Shown here: positions 1 through 7,676 of the stretch, piece by piece | How the letters are laid out: every line of letters begins with the position of its first letter | How positions within the stretch are numbered: position 1 is the stretch's first letter | Source of the DNA: an uncultured Eubacteriales bacterium | Lineage (GTDB): Bacteria; Bacillota; Clostridia; Lachnospirales; Anaerotignaceae | Assembly (NCBI GenBank): GCA_900548595.1 | Contig: URLB01000017.1 | Coordinates: 1-20,075, forward strand | Length of the DNA: 20,075 nucleotides | Direction: 5' to 3' | Program-made: the position numbers and the translations under genes | The notes under the pieces: model-generated | Databases searched by the model: none | Told to the model about the DNA's origin: nothing | What the model saw: the letters and a program-made list of their open reading frames with translations, nothing else

Positions 1-416
1 AGTATTCCTCCTATTCCTCCGCCTGCCGCAGCTACGATAAGGCATGTGGCACAGCCAAGCGAAAGCGGGCCTCCCCCTGCAATTACGCTGACAGCCAGAA
101 GCACCGCTCCGTATATTATTCCGGCAGCCGCACCTGTCAAAAGTCCGTTTCTGCCCCGTGCCTTAGACATTATGACTCCCGAAGCCAAAGCCGACAGCGC
201 AGTACATACAGTCGACACTATTCCTATATACGAGTCGCTTATGTCGGTATATGTAAGCAAAAGCGCACATGACGCAAATATAATACACGTTATGCCAAGA
301 CCTACTCCCGTCCCTTTTAATGCGGCATATAACAAGGGACTTCCTTTTCCGTTGTTTTTATCCGTGCAAACATTCTTTTCTTTTTTTGATATTTTCTTTT
401 TATTTTTCTTTTCCAA
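1..416 (-). CDS. TIGR04086-type (YrzE-like) small membrane protein, C-terminus cut by the window edge
   Basis: About 138 residues are visible and the gene runs off the left edge. The chosen start is TTG at 416-414, because GGGAGG at 429-424 lies 7 nt upstream and no usable ATG or GTG sits near it. The N-terminus is a very lysine-rich cytoplasmic tail of about 28 residues. It is followed by alternating hydrophobic segments: a first helix around GLGITCIIFASCALLL, a second around the IGIVSTVCTALSALASG stretch, a short basic loop (KARGRNG), a third around AAAGIIYGAVLLAVSV, and the start of a glycine-rich fourth. This four-helix layout with a charged loop after helix two resembles the Firmicute TIGR04086 family, whose function is unknown. 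The gene begins 61 nt after the PHP-domain gene on the same strand and is probably co-transcribed. Family assignment is by recalled pattern, so moderately sure; the coding call is firmer. Confidence 0.68.
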   Translation of the reverse strand, partial: MEKKNKKKISKKEKNVCTDKNNGKGSPLLYAALKGTGVGLGITCIIFASCALLLTYTDISDSYIGIVSTVCTALSALASGVIMSKARGRNGLLTGAAAGIIYGAVLLAVSVIAGGGPLSLGCATCLIVAAAGGGIGGI

Positions 417-477
417 AACAGTTCCTCCCAAAATAATAATATTCCTATTACATTTATATTTCGGAAGAACGTAATTA

Positions 478-1323
478 TTACATAAGCCCTCTCTTCATCT
501 CTTCGGCAAATAACTGCGGTATTCTTAGGTTTCCTCTGCCGACGCCAAGCTTTATATCCGGCTTGTTCAATCCGTGAAAATCACTTCCGCCTGATTGCAA
601 AAGTCCGTAAGACAGACATATTTTCCTTATTTCATCAGACTGCTTTTCAGTATATGTTGAATACATTGTTTCCACAGCCATAAGACCGTATTTTTTCAGT
701 TCTCCTATGAGATTGTGTATTTCCAAATATCCGTATCCGTAAAGAGTCGCATGGGCAAGTACAGGTATCCCCCCTGCTTCCAATATAGTTTCTATACATT
801 TTTTCGGCGTCAGCGTTTCTCTTTTTACGTATGCCGGTTTTCCTGCCGATATATATTTGGAAAAAGCCTCTTCTTTATTTTTTACATATCCTTTTTTTAC
901 AAGAACATTGGCGTAATGCGCTCTTGTTATTATTGCTCCTCCTGCATTTTCTTCCAATTCTTCGATTGTTACGTCCATTCCGTTTCTTTTAAGAGCCTTT
1001 ATCATTTTCAGATTTCTTTCGTTTCTTTCCCAAACAATATATTCCATGCTTCTTACGAGGCTGTCGCTTTTATGGTCTATAAACAACCCGACTATATGCA
1101 GTTCGGTATTTTTGTATGCCGCCGCCAGTTCTATACCCGGTATGGTTTCTATTCCGAACTTTTTTCCTGCATACATAAATCTGTCTATCCCCTCGACCGT
1201 ATCATGGTCAGTCAATGCTATCGAAGCCAGTCCCGCTTCCTTTGCAGCCTCCGCCAACCGCTCAGGTGTAAAAGTCCCGTCCGATGCCGTAGAATGTGTA
1301 TGAAGGTCAGTATATTTTTCCAC
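478..1323 (-). CDS. PHP-domain metal-dependent phosphoesterase (RNase AM/YciV-type family)
   Basis: A 281-residue PHP-superfamily hydrolase, probably acting on phosphoester bonds of nucleotides or short RNA and DNA ends with divalent metals. Visible metal-ligand motifs are DLHTHSTASDG (His8, His10, Asp15), LTDHDT (residues 37-42), GIE (Glu65), the LAHA motif in the second half and the C-terminal GGSDFHG. An insert of about 100 residues between the early and late motifs matches the YciV/TrpH subgroup, known as 5'-3' exonuclease RNase AM or 3',5'-nucleoside bisphosphate phosphatase. The start is GTG at 1323-1321, with AGGAGG at 1336-1331 spaced 7 nt; the overlapping ATG is out of frame. It is divergent from proC. 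A weak promoter with an extended -10 (TACACT, 1348-1343) may lie just upstream. The exact substrate is not readable from sequence. Confidence 0.9.
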   Translation of the reverse strand: MEKYTDLHTHSTASDGTFTPERLAEAAKEAGLASIALTDHDTVEGIDRFMYAGKKFGIETIPGIELAAAYKNTELHIVGLFIDHKSDSLVRSMEYIVWERNERNLKMIKALKRNGMDVTIEELEENAGGAIITRAHYANVLVKKGYVKNKEEAFSKYISAGKPAYVKRETLTPKKCIETILEAGGIPVLAHATLYGYGYLEIHNLIGELKKYGLMAVETMYSTYTEKQSDEIRKICLSYGLLQSGGSDFHGLNKPDIKLGVGRGNLRIPQLFAEEMKRGLM

Positions 1324-1384
1324 ATTATCACCTCCTATTTACAGTGTATCACAAAATACATATAATATAAATTTTTTAAAACAG

Positions 1385-1413
1385 ATGGATTTCATAAATA
1401 TTTGTTGTATAAT
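1385..1413 (+). promoter_or_regulatory. Probable proC promoter
   Basis: A perfect -10 hexamer TATAAT lies at 1408-1413, about 28 nt before the proC ATG. The matching -35 position (1385-1390) is poor, so the call rests on the -10 and its location. Transcription would start near 1420, giving a leader of about 20 nt that contains the ribosome site. Confidence 0.45.
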
Positions 1414-1440
1414 AGTCAAAAAAAGACAGGAGAGATTGTT

Positions 1441-2241
1441 ATGAATTACGGTTTCATAGGCGCCGGCAACATGGCCGGAGCAATTATAAAAGGTATGACA
1501 GTCGGTACGGGAAGTTTTGAAGGAAAAGACATATTTGTATATGATCTTAATGCTTCGGCTGCAAAAAGCCTTGCCGATATATGCAAAGTAAACGTATGCA
1601 GTTCGGCAGAGGATGTTATAGCATCTTCCGACGTTCTCGTTCTTGCCGTTAAACCAAATGTTCTTCCCGACGTTGTAACGCAGTTAAAAAATAAAATAAT
1701 CGAAAAATCACCGCTTGTAATATCCATCGCCGCCGGAAAAACGCTTGAATTTCTGGAAGGACTTATCGCAAAAGATTTCCCTATCGTAAGGGTAATGCCC
1801 AATATAAACGCAAAAGTCGGCTGTGCAACAAGTGCGTTTTGTACAACAGAGACTGTATCCGATGAACAAAAGGCTATTGTTAAAAAGCTTTTTTCAACTG
1901 TAGGAGCTGTAACCGAGCTTTCCGAAAAAATGTTTTCTATTCATAGTGTAATAGGAGGAGCCGCTCCTGCATTCGCATATCTTTATATTGACGCGCTTTC
2001 AAGAGCTGCCGTAAAAGCGGGAATGCCGAAAAAACAAGCTTTGGAGCTTACGGCACAGACAGTTCTCGGCAGCGCAAAAATGGTTCTTGAAAGCGGCGAG
2101 CACCCTTGGGAACTTATAGACCAGGTATGCTCTCCCGGAGGCACAACAATAGAAGGCGTATGCTCTCTTGAAGCCAGCGGATTTGAAACCGCCCTTTGCA
2201 AAGCTTTTGACGCAGTATACGAAAAAGATAAAAGATTATAA
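1441..2241 (+). CDS. proC: Pyrroline-5-carboxylate reductase (last step of proline synthesis)
   Basis: A 266-residue NAD(P)H-dependent enzyme reducing 1-pyrroline-5-carboxylate to L-proline in the cytoplasm; the length is typical of ProC. The N-terminal Rossmann fold starts at once with GFIGAGNMAGAI (residues 4-15). The middle carries AVKPNVL and VRVMPNINA, both family hallmarks, and the C-terminal helical dimerisation domain carries the P5C reductase signature SPGGTTIEGV starting near residue 231. The open frame extends 13 codons further upstream, but ATG 1441 is preferred because AGGAGA at 1428-1433 is 7 nt from it and the Rossmann motif follows directly. It stands alone as a transcription unit between the divergent PHP gene and a convergent flippase gene, and no other proline gene is near. 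Confidence 0.96.
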   Translation: MNYGFIGAGNMAGAIIKGMTVGTGSFEGKDIFVYDLNASAAKSLADICKVNVCSSAEDVIASSDVLVLAVKPNVLPDVVTQLKNKIIEKSPLVISIAAGKTLEFLEGLIAKDFPIVRVMPNINAKVGCATSAFCTTETVSDEQKAIVKKLFSTVGAVTELSEKMFSIHSVIGGAAPAFAYLYIDALSRAAVKAGMPKKQALELTAQTVLGSAKMVLESGEHPWELIDQVCSPGGTTIEGVCSLEASGFETALCKAFDAVYEKDKRL

Positions 2242-2248
2242 AAAACAA

Positions 2249-2300
2249 GGCGTTTCCGCAAAACCGAAAAAATCGGTTGCTTCACGGAAGCGCCTTTATT
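2249..2300. terminator. Two-way terminator between proC and the flippase gene
   Basis: A nested hairpin: outer arms GGCGTTTCCG (2249-2258) and CGGAAGCGCC (2285-2294), inner arms AACCGA (2262-2267) and TCGGTT (2273-2278). On the plus strand TTTATT follows. On the minus strand the hairpin is followed by TTGTTTTTTA, a better U-run. It sits between two convergent genes and probably ends both transcripts. Confidence 0.75.
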
Positions 2301-2315
2301 AATATCAAAAAGTTT

Positions 2316-3926
2316 TTATCTCATCAAACCTATTTTTCTGAAAAATCTTACCATGGATTTCCCCTTAGGTATATTGTTAAAATCTTTAGCCGTTATGCCG
2401 TTTATCAACAGCATTGTAACAAGATATATAATCATTCCTACGGCTATAGAACCTAATGTCGATATCGTGTTTCCAAAAACAATATCAAACAGTTTATATG
2501 ACAGCACGCAGCCTACGCTCATTATCGAGGAACATATTACAGGCTTTATAATCATTTGTCCGTAATACGGTCTTACCCCCGTTATTTTCGTAAGCATAAC
2601 AAGATCGAATACAGCCGCTACCAAATAGCATGCATCAGTTGAAATTACCGCCCCTACGACGTTTATGCTTTGTATAGGTATAAGCAGTGCGTTAAATATA
2701 ATTTTGGCAACTGCGCCAAGCAAAGCGCCTATAACCGGAATATATATTTTTCCTATTCCCTGAAGCACTCCCGTAACTATCTGGCACATGGACAGGAATG
2801 CAATGGAAACCGCTCCCGCAAGTATTAAAGCTCCGCCTTCATGTTGCGTAGGGAAAAGCATAAGCAGTATTTCGTCTGCCAATACTCCTATTCCGAATGC
2901 CGCCGGTATAGAAATAACCATTGCCAGTTTCAGCGCGACATTTATCTTGCTTTTTACCATCTTGACATCTCCGGCAGTAATAGATGCAGCTATCGTCGGT
3001 ATTGCTGCCGTAGCCATAGCAGATGATATGGATACCGGAAGTGTAGTCAGCGTTACATATTTGCCCGAAAGCTGTCCGTAAAGTACATTTGCCTGTGAAT
3101 CAGTATATCCTGACGCAAGAAGCAGTGATTTAACCATCTTCATATCTATGAGGTTAGTCATGCTGAATACCGCTGTTCCCGCTATAATAGGTATGGCAGT
3201 CGACGCAAGACTTATAAGTATCTGACGATTTGTCTCCTGCTTTATGCCTCTGTCTTCAATATATATTTTTTCCCGTATTGTACGACGTTCCTTATAATAA
3301 AAAATCATTATTATAATAAGTCCGGCAAACGCTCCTATTCCCGTTCCGGCAGTTCCTCCGGCTGCTCCCAGAGCTATGCTGTCCTTTACAAGCACCCATG
3401 CCAAAAATACGCTGAATACCGCATTGAATACCTGCTCCACTATCTGGGACATCGCAGTCGGGTACATTATGTTCATTCCTTGCAGATATCCTCTGTAGAC
3501 AGACATAATTCCGACAACAAGCAATGTCGGCGCCAATGTCTGTATGCAATATACGCTTTCGGGATTATCCACAAACTTGGCAATAGGCTCCGCAAAAAAG
3601 AACAAAACGATCATTCCGATTGCTCCCAGTGTTCCTGCCACAGCCATGGAAACCTTAAAAACCCTGTGGGCATTGGAATATTCACCCTTCGCTATTCTTG
3701 TCGAGACAAGCCTGGATATGGCTGCCGGCAGCCCGGCTGACGACAGTATGAGCAAAAAAGTATAGATATAATACCCTGCGCTGTATATGCCGTTTCCTTC
3801 GTCCCCAATCAACTCAGTCAGCGGCATTCTGTATAAAAAGCCTATAAATCTGACTATAAGGCTTGCACTGGCAAGTACTGCGGCCTGAACGACAAACGAG
3901 CCACGTTTTTTATCTTTAGCTGTCAT
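2316..3926 (-). CDS. MurJ/SpoVB-type lipid-linked polysaccharide flippase (MOP superfamily)
   Basis: A 536-residue integral membrane protein with a short basic cytoplasmic start (TAKDKKRG) and roughly 14 hydrophobic segments spread over the whole length. The first helices contain RFIGFLYRMPLTELIGDEGNG followed by the IYSAGYYIYTFLLILSSAGLPAAISRLVS region, a pattern typical of the Firmicute SpoVB/YtgP (MurJ) branch of the polysaccharide-flippase family. Members move lipid II or related undecaprenyl-linked precursors outward across the membrane for cell-wall or spore-cortex synthesis. Whether this copy serves vegetative growth (MurJ/YtgP-like) or sporulation (SpoVB-like) cannot be decided from sequence alone, so no symbol is given. 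The start is ATG 3926 with AAGGTG upstream. It follows typA on the same strand with 35 nt between them and no evident promoter, so co-transcription is likely. Confidence 0.88.
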   Translation of the reverse strand: MTAKDKKRGSFVVQAAVLASASLIVRFIGFLYRMPLTELIGDEGNGIYSAGYYIYTFLLILSSAGLPAAISRLVSTRIAKGEYSNAHRVFKVSMAVAGTLGAIGMIVLFFFAEPIAKFVDNPESVYCIQTLAPTLLVVGIMSVYRGYLQGMNIMYPTAMSQIVEQVFNAVFSVFLAWVLVKDSIALGAAGGTAGTGIGAFAGLIIIMIFYYKERRTIREKIYIEDRGIKQETNRQILISLASTAIPIIAGTAVFSMTNLIDMKMVKSLLLASGYTDSQANVLYGQLSGKYVTLTTLPVSISSAMATAAIPTIAASITAGDVKMVKSKINVALKLAMVISIPAAFGIGVLADEILLMLFPTQHEGGALILAGAVSIAFLSMCQIVTGVLQGIGKIYIPVIGALLGAVAKIIFNALLIPIQSINVVGAVISTDACYLVAAVFDLVMLTKITGVRPYYGQMIIKPVICSSIMSVGCVLSYKLFDIVFGNTISTLGSIAVGMIIYLVTMLLINGITAKDFNNIPKGKSMVRFFRKIGLMR

Positions 3927-3944
3927 AAAACACCTTCATATTCC

Positions 3945-3961
3945 GAGGGAATATTTCCCTC
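3945..3961 (-). other. Short intercistronic hairpin between typA and the flippase gene
   Basis: Perfect 7-bp arms GAGGGAA (3945-3951) and TTCCCTC (3955-3961) enclose a 3-nt loop directly after the typA stop codon. There is no U-run, so it is not a standard terminator. It could protect the upstream message end or reduce read-through. Confidence 0.45.
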
Positions 3962-5791
3962 TTATCCGTGTATTCTTATCTTTCTTCTAAGTCCGGGATC
4001 AAGGACTTTCTTTCTCATTCTTATGCTTGTCGGAGTAACTTCGACATATTCGTCCTCGGAAATAAACTCAAGAGACTGCTCCAAGCTCATAACTATAGGG
4101 GGCGTAAGTTTAAGCGCTTCGTCTGCGCTTGATGAACGCATATTAGTAAGCTGTTTTTTCTTACATACGTTTACGTCAAGGTCATCTACCCTAGAATTTC
4201 TTCCGACTATCATACCTGTGTAAACCTTTGTACCCGCTCCGATAAATAAGTCTCCTCTTTCCTGCGCATTGAAAAGACCGTAAGCAACTGCGTCGCCGCT
4301 TTCAAACGCCACAAGAGAACCCTGAGCACGAGTAGGTATCTCGCCCTTATACGGCTGATAGCCGTCAAAAATAGTGTTCATTATACCGTTACCCTTTGTA
4401 TCGGTAAGAAGTTCGTTTTTGTATCCTATAAGACCTCTTGACGGTATGGAAAATTCTACTCTTGTATATCCTCCGTTTGCAGAAGGTGTCATGTTTGTCA
4501 TTTCACCTTTTCTGCTTCCGAGTTTTTCAATAACACTTCCTACAAACTCATCGGGAACATCGATTATTACCTGTTCCATAGGTTCGCATTTTTTGCCGTC
4601 TATTTCTTTGTAAAGGACTTCGGGTTTTGATACAAGGAATTCATATCCCTCTCTTCTCATTGTTTCTATAAGAATTGAAAGATGAAGTTCTCCTCTTCCG
4701 CTTACCTTGAAAGTTTCCGTCGTATCTGTATCCTCAACTCTGAGGCTGACGTCTGTATTAAGCTCTTTATAAAGTCTTTCTCTCAAATGGCGTGATGTAA
4801 CGTACTTTCCTTCCTGTCCTGCAAAAGGTCCGTCGTTTACGCTGAAGTTTATACTGAGAGTAGGCTCCTCTATCTTTACAAAAGGAAGTGCTTCCTGTTT
4901 AAGAGGAGAACATATCGTATCGCCGATGCTTATATCCGTTATACCGGAGATAGCGACGATAGAACCGTATTTTGCCTCTTTTACTTCAACCTTCTGAAGT
5001 CCTTCAAACTCATAAAGTTTGCTTATTTTTACTCTCTGCTTATATTCAGGATTGTGGATATTAAGAAGGAAAACGTCATCGTTTACATGGAGTGTTCCCG
5101 TCTCTATTTTTCCTATACCTATTCTTCCCACATACTCGCTGTAATCGATTGTGGATATAAGCGCCTGAACAGGTTCTTCCTCGTCGCCTTCGGGCGCGGG
5201 AATATGGTTGATTATAGTCTCAAACAAGTCCTTCATCGTTTCATTCTGTTTCATCGGGTCAAGAGATGATGTTCCCTTTCTTGCCGAAGCAAATACGAAC
5301 GGAGAATCCAGCTGATTTTCGTTTGCGTCAAGATCCATAAACAGTTCCAGAACTTCATCTACAACGTCTTCGGGTCTTGCCTCTATTCTGTCAACTTTGT
5401 TTACGCATACTACTACGGGGAGATCCAAATCCAATGCCTTTTTGAGAACGAATTTTGTCTGAGGCATGGGACCTTCAAATGCGTCTACAACAAGCACAAC
5501 GCCGTTTACCATTTTCAGAACACGTTCAACCTCTCCTCCGAAGTCGGCATGTCCCGGCGTATCGATTATATTTATTTTTGTATCTCCATAATGAACGGCG
5601 GTATTTTTTGAAAGTATTGTTATTCCTCTTTCTCTTTCAATATCTCCGGAGTCCATAACTCTGTCCTGTACGACCTGATTCGTACGGAATGTTCCGCTCT
5701 GTTTAAGCAGTTCGTCAACGAGTGTTGTCTTACCGTGGTCTACATGGGCTATTATAGCTATATTCCTAATGTCTTCCCTTGATTTTCTCAT
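3962..5791 (-). CDS. typA: Translational GTPase TypA/BipA
   Basis: A 609-residue ribosome-associated GTPase, the usual length for TypA/BipA, which aids 50S subunit assembly and growth under stress and cold. The G-domain motifs are all present: G1 AHVDHGKT (residues 15-22), the switch I region ERERGITI (52-59), G3 DTPGH (77-81) and G4 NKVD (131-134). The rest matches the EF-G-like beta-barrel, the two alpha-beta domains (GRGELHLSILIETMRREG region) and the TypA-specific C-terminal domain with SRGLIGYKNELLTDTKG and LTPP near the end. ATG 5791 has AAGGAG at good distance. It heads a likely typA-flippase unit from its own promoter at 5840-5868. The pairing with a cold-shock gene next door may be chance. 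Confidence 0.97.
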   Translation of the reverse strand: MRKSREDIRNIAIIAHVDHGKTTLVDELLKQSGTFRTNQVVQDRVMDSGDIERERGITILSKNTAVHYGDTKINIIDTPGHADFGGEVERVLKMVNGVVLVVDAFEGPMPQTKFVLKKALDLDLPVVVCVNKVDRIEARPEDVVDEVLELFMDLDANENQLDSPFVFASARKGTSSLDPMKQNETMKDLFETIINHIPAPEGDEEEPVQALISTIDYSEYVGRIGIGKIETGTLHVNDDVFLLNIHNPEYKQRVKISKLYEFEGLQKVEVKEAKYGSIVAISGITDISIGDTICSPLKQEALPFVKIEEPTLSINFSVNDGPFAGQEGKYVTSRHLRERLYKELNTDVSLRVEDTDTTETFKVSGRGELHLSILIETMRREGYEFLVSKPEVLYKEIDGKKCEPMEQVIIDVPDEFVGSVIEKLGSRKGEMTNMTPSANGGYTRVEFSIPSRGLIGYKNELLTDTKGNGIMNTIFDGYQPYKGEIPTRAQGSLVAFESGDAVAYGLFNAQERGDLFIGAGTKVYTGMIVGRNSRVDDLDVNVCKKKQLTNMRSSSADEALKLTPPIVMSLEQSLEFISEDEYVEVTPTSIRMRKKVLDPGLRRKIRIHG

Positions 5792-5839
5792 TTATGTTAC
5801 TCCTTTTAATGTCTATATTAAAAAACACTTAACTGAATA

Positions 5840-5868
5840 ATTTTAGCATATATAAAATGTCATTACAA
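5840..5868 (-). promoter_or_regulatory. Probable typA promoter
   Basis: Read on the minus strand: -35 TTGTAA (5868-5863), a 17-nt spacer, and -10 TAAAAT (5845-5840) preceded by TGC, an extended -10. The leader to the typA ATG would be about 40 nt. Confidence 0.5.
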
Positions 5869-5923
5869 TAATCATCTAGCCAAACTTCGGCATATAAATC
5901 TGTTATATCTATTTCTTTTGCAC

Positions 5924-5955
5924 AAAAAACACCCCTCAATCAATGAGGGGTGTTT
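5924..5955 (-). terminator. Rho-independent terminator of the cold-shock gene
   Basis: Arms AAACACCCCTCA (5927-5938) and TGAGGGGTGTTT (5944-5955) form a perfect 12-bp stem with a 5-nt loop. On the minus strand the stem runs into a U-run (5929-5924). It lies about 63 nt after the cold-shock stop codon and insulates it from typA. Confidence 0.88.
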
Positions 5956-6018
5956 GCATAACCTGTTATATATATATTCAAAAAACCTGTTTTCACAGTT
6001 TGGATACTAATACTAAGA

Positions 6019-6219
6019 TTAAGCCTTTACTACGTTTGCAGCCTGAGGTCCTTTAGCGCCCTGTACTACTTCGAATTCAACTTCCTGTCCTTCTTCAAGA
6101 GTTTTGTAACCCTCTGACTGGATAGCTGAGAAATGTACAAATACGTCGTCCTCGCCGGGTACGGAAATAAAACCGAAACCTTTTTCTGCATTGAACCATT
6201 TTACTGTACCTTTTTTCAT
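6019..6219 (-). CDS. Cold-shock domain protein (Csp family RNA chaperone)
   Basis: A 66-residue single cold-shock domain, the standard length. It starts MKKGTVKWFNAEKGFGFI and contains RNP1 (KGFGFI, residues 13-18) and RNP2 (VFVHF, 26-30), the aromatic surface that binds single-stranded RNA and DNA. The C-terminal EGQEVEFEV and GPQAANV segments complete the five-strand barrel. The reading frame stays open 22 codons upstream, but ATG 6219 is the start because AGGAGG (6232-6227) precedes it and the domain begins there. It is a single-gene unit with its own strong promoter (6411-6439), a long leader and a strong terminator. These proteins melt secondary structure in mRNA, and the long leader is typical of cold-inducible members. 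It cannot be assigned to a named Csp paralogue. Confidence 0.97.
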   Translation of the reverse strand: MKKGTVKWFNAEKGFGFISVPGEDDVFVHFSAIQSEGYKTLEEGQEVEFEVVQGAKGPQAANVVKA

Positions 6220-6404
6220 TTTGCGTCCTCCTACTAAATGTAAATAAAACACTGTAACGCCGTTTAAATTGCCGCCTTGCGACATCGTTTATTAACGTCT
6301 TCGCTTTTGGCTGTTGCCGGACACCGATAAGACGTACAGCGGAAACATCCGCTCTCAAAATATATCTTGACGCGGAATACGGATTACAGCTAAGAAAATG
6401 TTAC
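6220..6404 (-). promoter_or_regulatory. Long structured 5' leader of the cold-shock gene
   Basis: From the predicted transcription start to the ATG is about 185 nt with no gene in it. It can fold: arms ACGTCTT (6295-6301) and AAGACGT (6329-6335) enclose a small GGC/GCC hairpin (6309-6318), and AGCGGA (6338-6343) pairs with TCCGCT (6348-6353). Long leaders of this kind act in csp mRNAs of other bacteria as cold-responsive stability and translation elements. That role here is inferred. Confidence 0.5.
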
Positions 6405-6410
6405 AAATGA

Positions 6411-6439
6411 AGAATAACATACTTTGGAAATGGTGTCAA
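6411..6439 (-). promoter_or_regulatory. Strong promoter of the cold-shock gene
   Basis: On the minus strand: consensus -35 TTGACA (6439-6434), an exact 17-nt spacer, then TGT followed by -10 TATTCT (6416-6411). This is a perfect -35 with an extended -10. It sits about 55 nt after the rnhA stop, with no clear terminator in between. Confidence 0.8.
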
Positions 6440-6491
6440 TAAATATTTAGCCTTCTAATGTGGTTTTTACCATTTTTTAGCAGACAGAATT

Positions 6492-6986
6492 TTACATATT
6501 GCCGCACTGTATTTCATAATTTTTATCCTCAGCCAAATTTCCGCTTTCAATCGCAGTTCTCGCCAAAAAATCGCATCTCTCGTTTTCCGCATTATCCGCA
6601 TGACCTTTAACCCATATAAAAGTTACGTCATGGTATTCCAGCAGAGTCAGCAGTCTTTCCCAAAGGTCAACATTCAGAGCTTTGCTTTTGTCTGATTTTC
6701 TCCAACCGTTTGCTCTCCACTTTTTTGCCCAGCCTTTATTTACTGCGTCAACCACATATTTGGAATCGCTGTACAAATTAACGGAACATTTTTCCTTAAG
6801 CGCTTCCAGCCCCTTTATAACAGCCAAAACTTCCATTCTGTTATTTGTTGTCTTTCTGTACCCTGCCGAAAGTTCCTTTCTTGCTCCGTTATACAGCAGC
6901 ACAACGCCGTAACCGCCGCTTCCGGGGTTTCCCGAACATGCTCCGTCGGTATATATATCAATCTTTTTTATATTCTCCGCCCCCAT
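6492..6986 (-). CDS. rnhA: Ribonuclease HI
   Basis: A 164-residue RNase HI that cuts the RNA strand of RNA-DNA hybrids such as R-loops and primers. The catalytic set is complete: IDIYTDGACSGNPG with Asp14, NNRMEV with Glu52, YSDSKYV with Asp74, and WVKGHADNAENERCD with His129 and Asp139. The basic handle segment (KKWRANGWRKSDKSK, around 88-102), which helps hybrid binding, is also present. ATG 6986 lies inside ispD, giving a 29-nt overlap with the ispD end; GGAGAG stands 10 nt before it. A later start near residue 6-9 behind the GGCGGAG stretch is possible and would lose nothing catalytic. It is the last gene of a yacL-ispD-rnhA run. Confidence 0.96.
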   Translation of the reverse strand: MGAENIKKIDIYTDGACSGNPGSGGYGVVLLYNGARKELSAGYRKTTNNRMEVLAVIKGLEALKEKCSVNLYSDSKYVVDAVNKGWAKKWRANGWRKSDKSKALNVDLWERLLTLLEYHDVTFIWVKGHADNAENERCDFLARTAIESGNLAEDKNYEIQCGNM

Positions 6987-7671
6987 TCAGTATTTTCTCT
7001 CCGACAATCAAATCATCCGGAGTGGTAATTTTTATATTATCATAGCTTCCCTCTGTAATTTTAACCGAATATCCTGCGTTTTCAGCCAAAGAAGCATCGT
7101 CCGTTCCGAAAATTTCTTTTTCAAAAGCCACTTTATAGGCGTCCGCTATTATTTCAGTTCGGAACGTCTGCGGAGTCTGTATATTATATACATATTTCCT
7201 TTCTGGTGTACTTGATACAAAACCGCTGTCATCGCATATTTTTATCGTATCTTTAGACGGAACACCCACAGCGCATGCGCCGTGCTTTAATGCGCATTCG
7301 ATGGAATCCGTTATAATTTTTTCTGTAACAAACGGTCTTACACCGTCATGTATTATAATAATACCGCTGTTTTTGTCCGCCGCTTTTATCCCGTTGTATA
7401 CCGAATTATATCTTTCTTTTCCTCCGCAAACGTATTTAACCTTTTTATTCCAGTCATATGCGCTGAAAAGAGAATAGCATTCCGATATACCGTTTTCAGA
7501 CGATACGAGTATTATTTCGTCTACAGCGTTACAGCCGCCGAATACGGCGGCTGTACGTTCTATAATTGTTTTTCCGTTCAGGCTTAAAAACTGCTTCGGT
7601 CTGTCGGAACCCATTCTTTTTCCGACTCCTGCCGCAACTATAACCGCCGAACACATTACATCTTTAAACAT
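6958..7671 (-). CDS. ispD: 2-C-methyl-D-erythritol 4-phosphate cytidylyltransferase (MEP isoprenoid pathway)
   Basis: IspD joins CTP and MEP to make CDP-ME, the third step of the non-mevalonate isoprenoid pathway. About 237 residues, as usual. The nucleotide-binding start VIVAAGVGKRMGSDRPKQF (from residue 10), IIIHDGVRPFV, the NIQTPQTF motif and the GTDDASLAE motif are all visible. Two starts are possible: GTG at 7680, which overlaps the yacL stop by 4 nt, and ATG at 7671. The ATG is chosen because it is a better codon with AAGAGTG a few bases upstream; the difference is three residues. Placement directly after yacL matches the yacL-ispD order of Bacillus subtilis, but the usual next gene ispF is absent here and rnhA follows instead. 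Confidence 0.95.
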   Translation of the reverse strand: MFKDVMCSAVIVAAGVGKRMGSDRPKQFLSLNGKTIIERTAAVFGGCNAVDEIILVSSENGISECYSLFSAYDWNKKVKYVCGGKERYNSVYNGIKAADKNSGIIIIHDGVRPFVTEKIITDSIECALKHGACAVGVPSKDTIKICDDSGFVSSTPERKYVYNIQTPQTFRTEIIADAYKVAFEKEIFGTDDASLAENAGYSVKITEGSYDNIKITTPDDLIVGEKILNGGGEYKKD

Positions 7672-7676
7672 AACTA

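Noticed and set aside
46..474. Plus-strand 142-residue open frame
   Set aside because: It has no ribosome site and a low-complexity end, and lies opposite a convincing membrane protein with a ribosome site.
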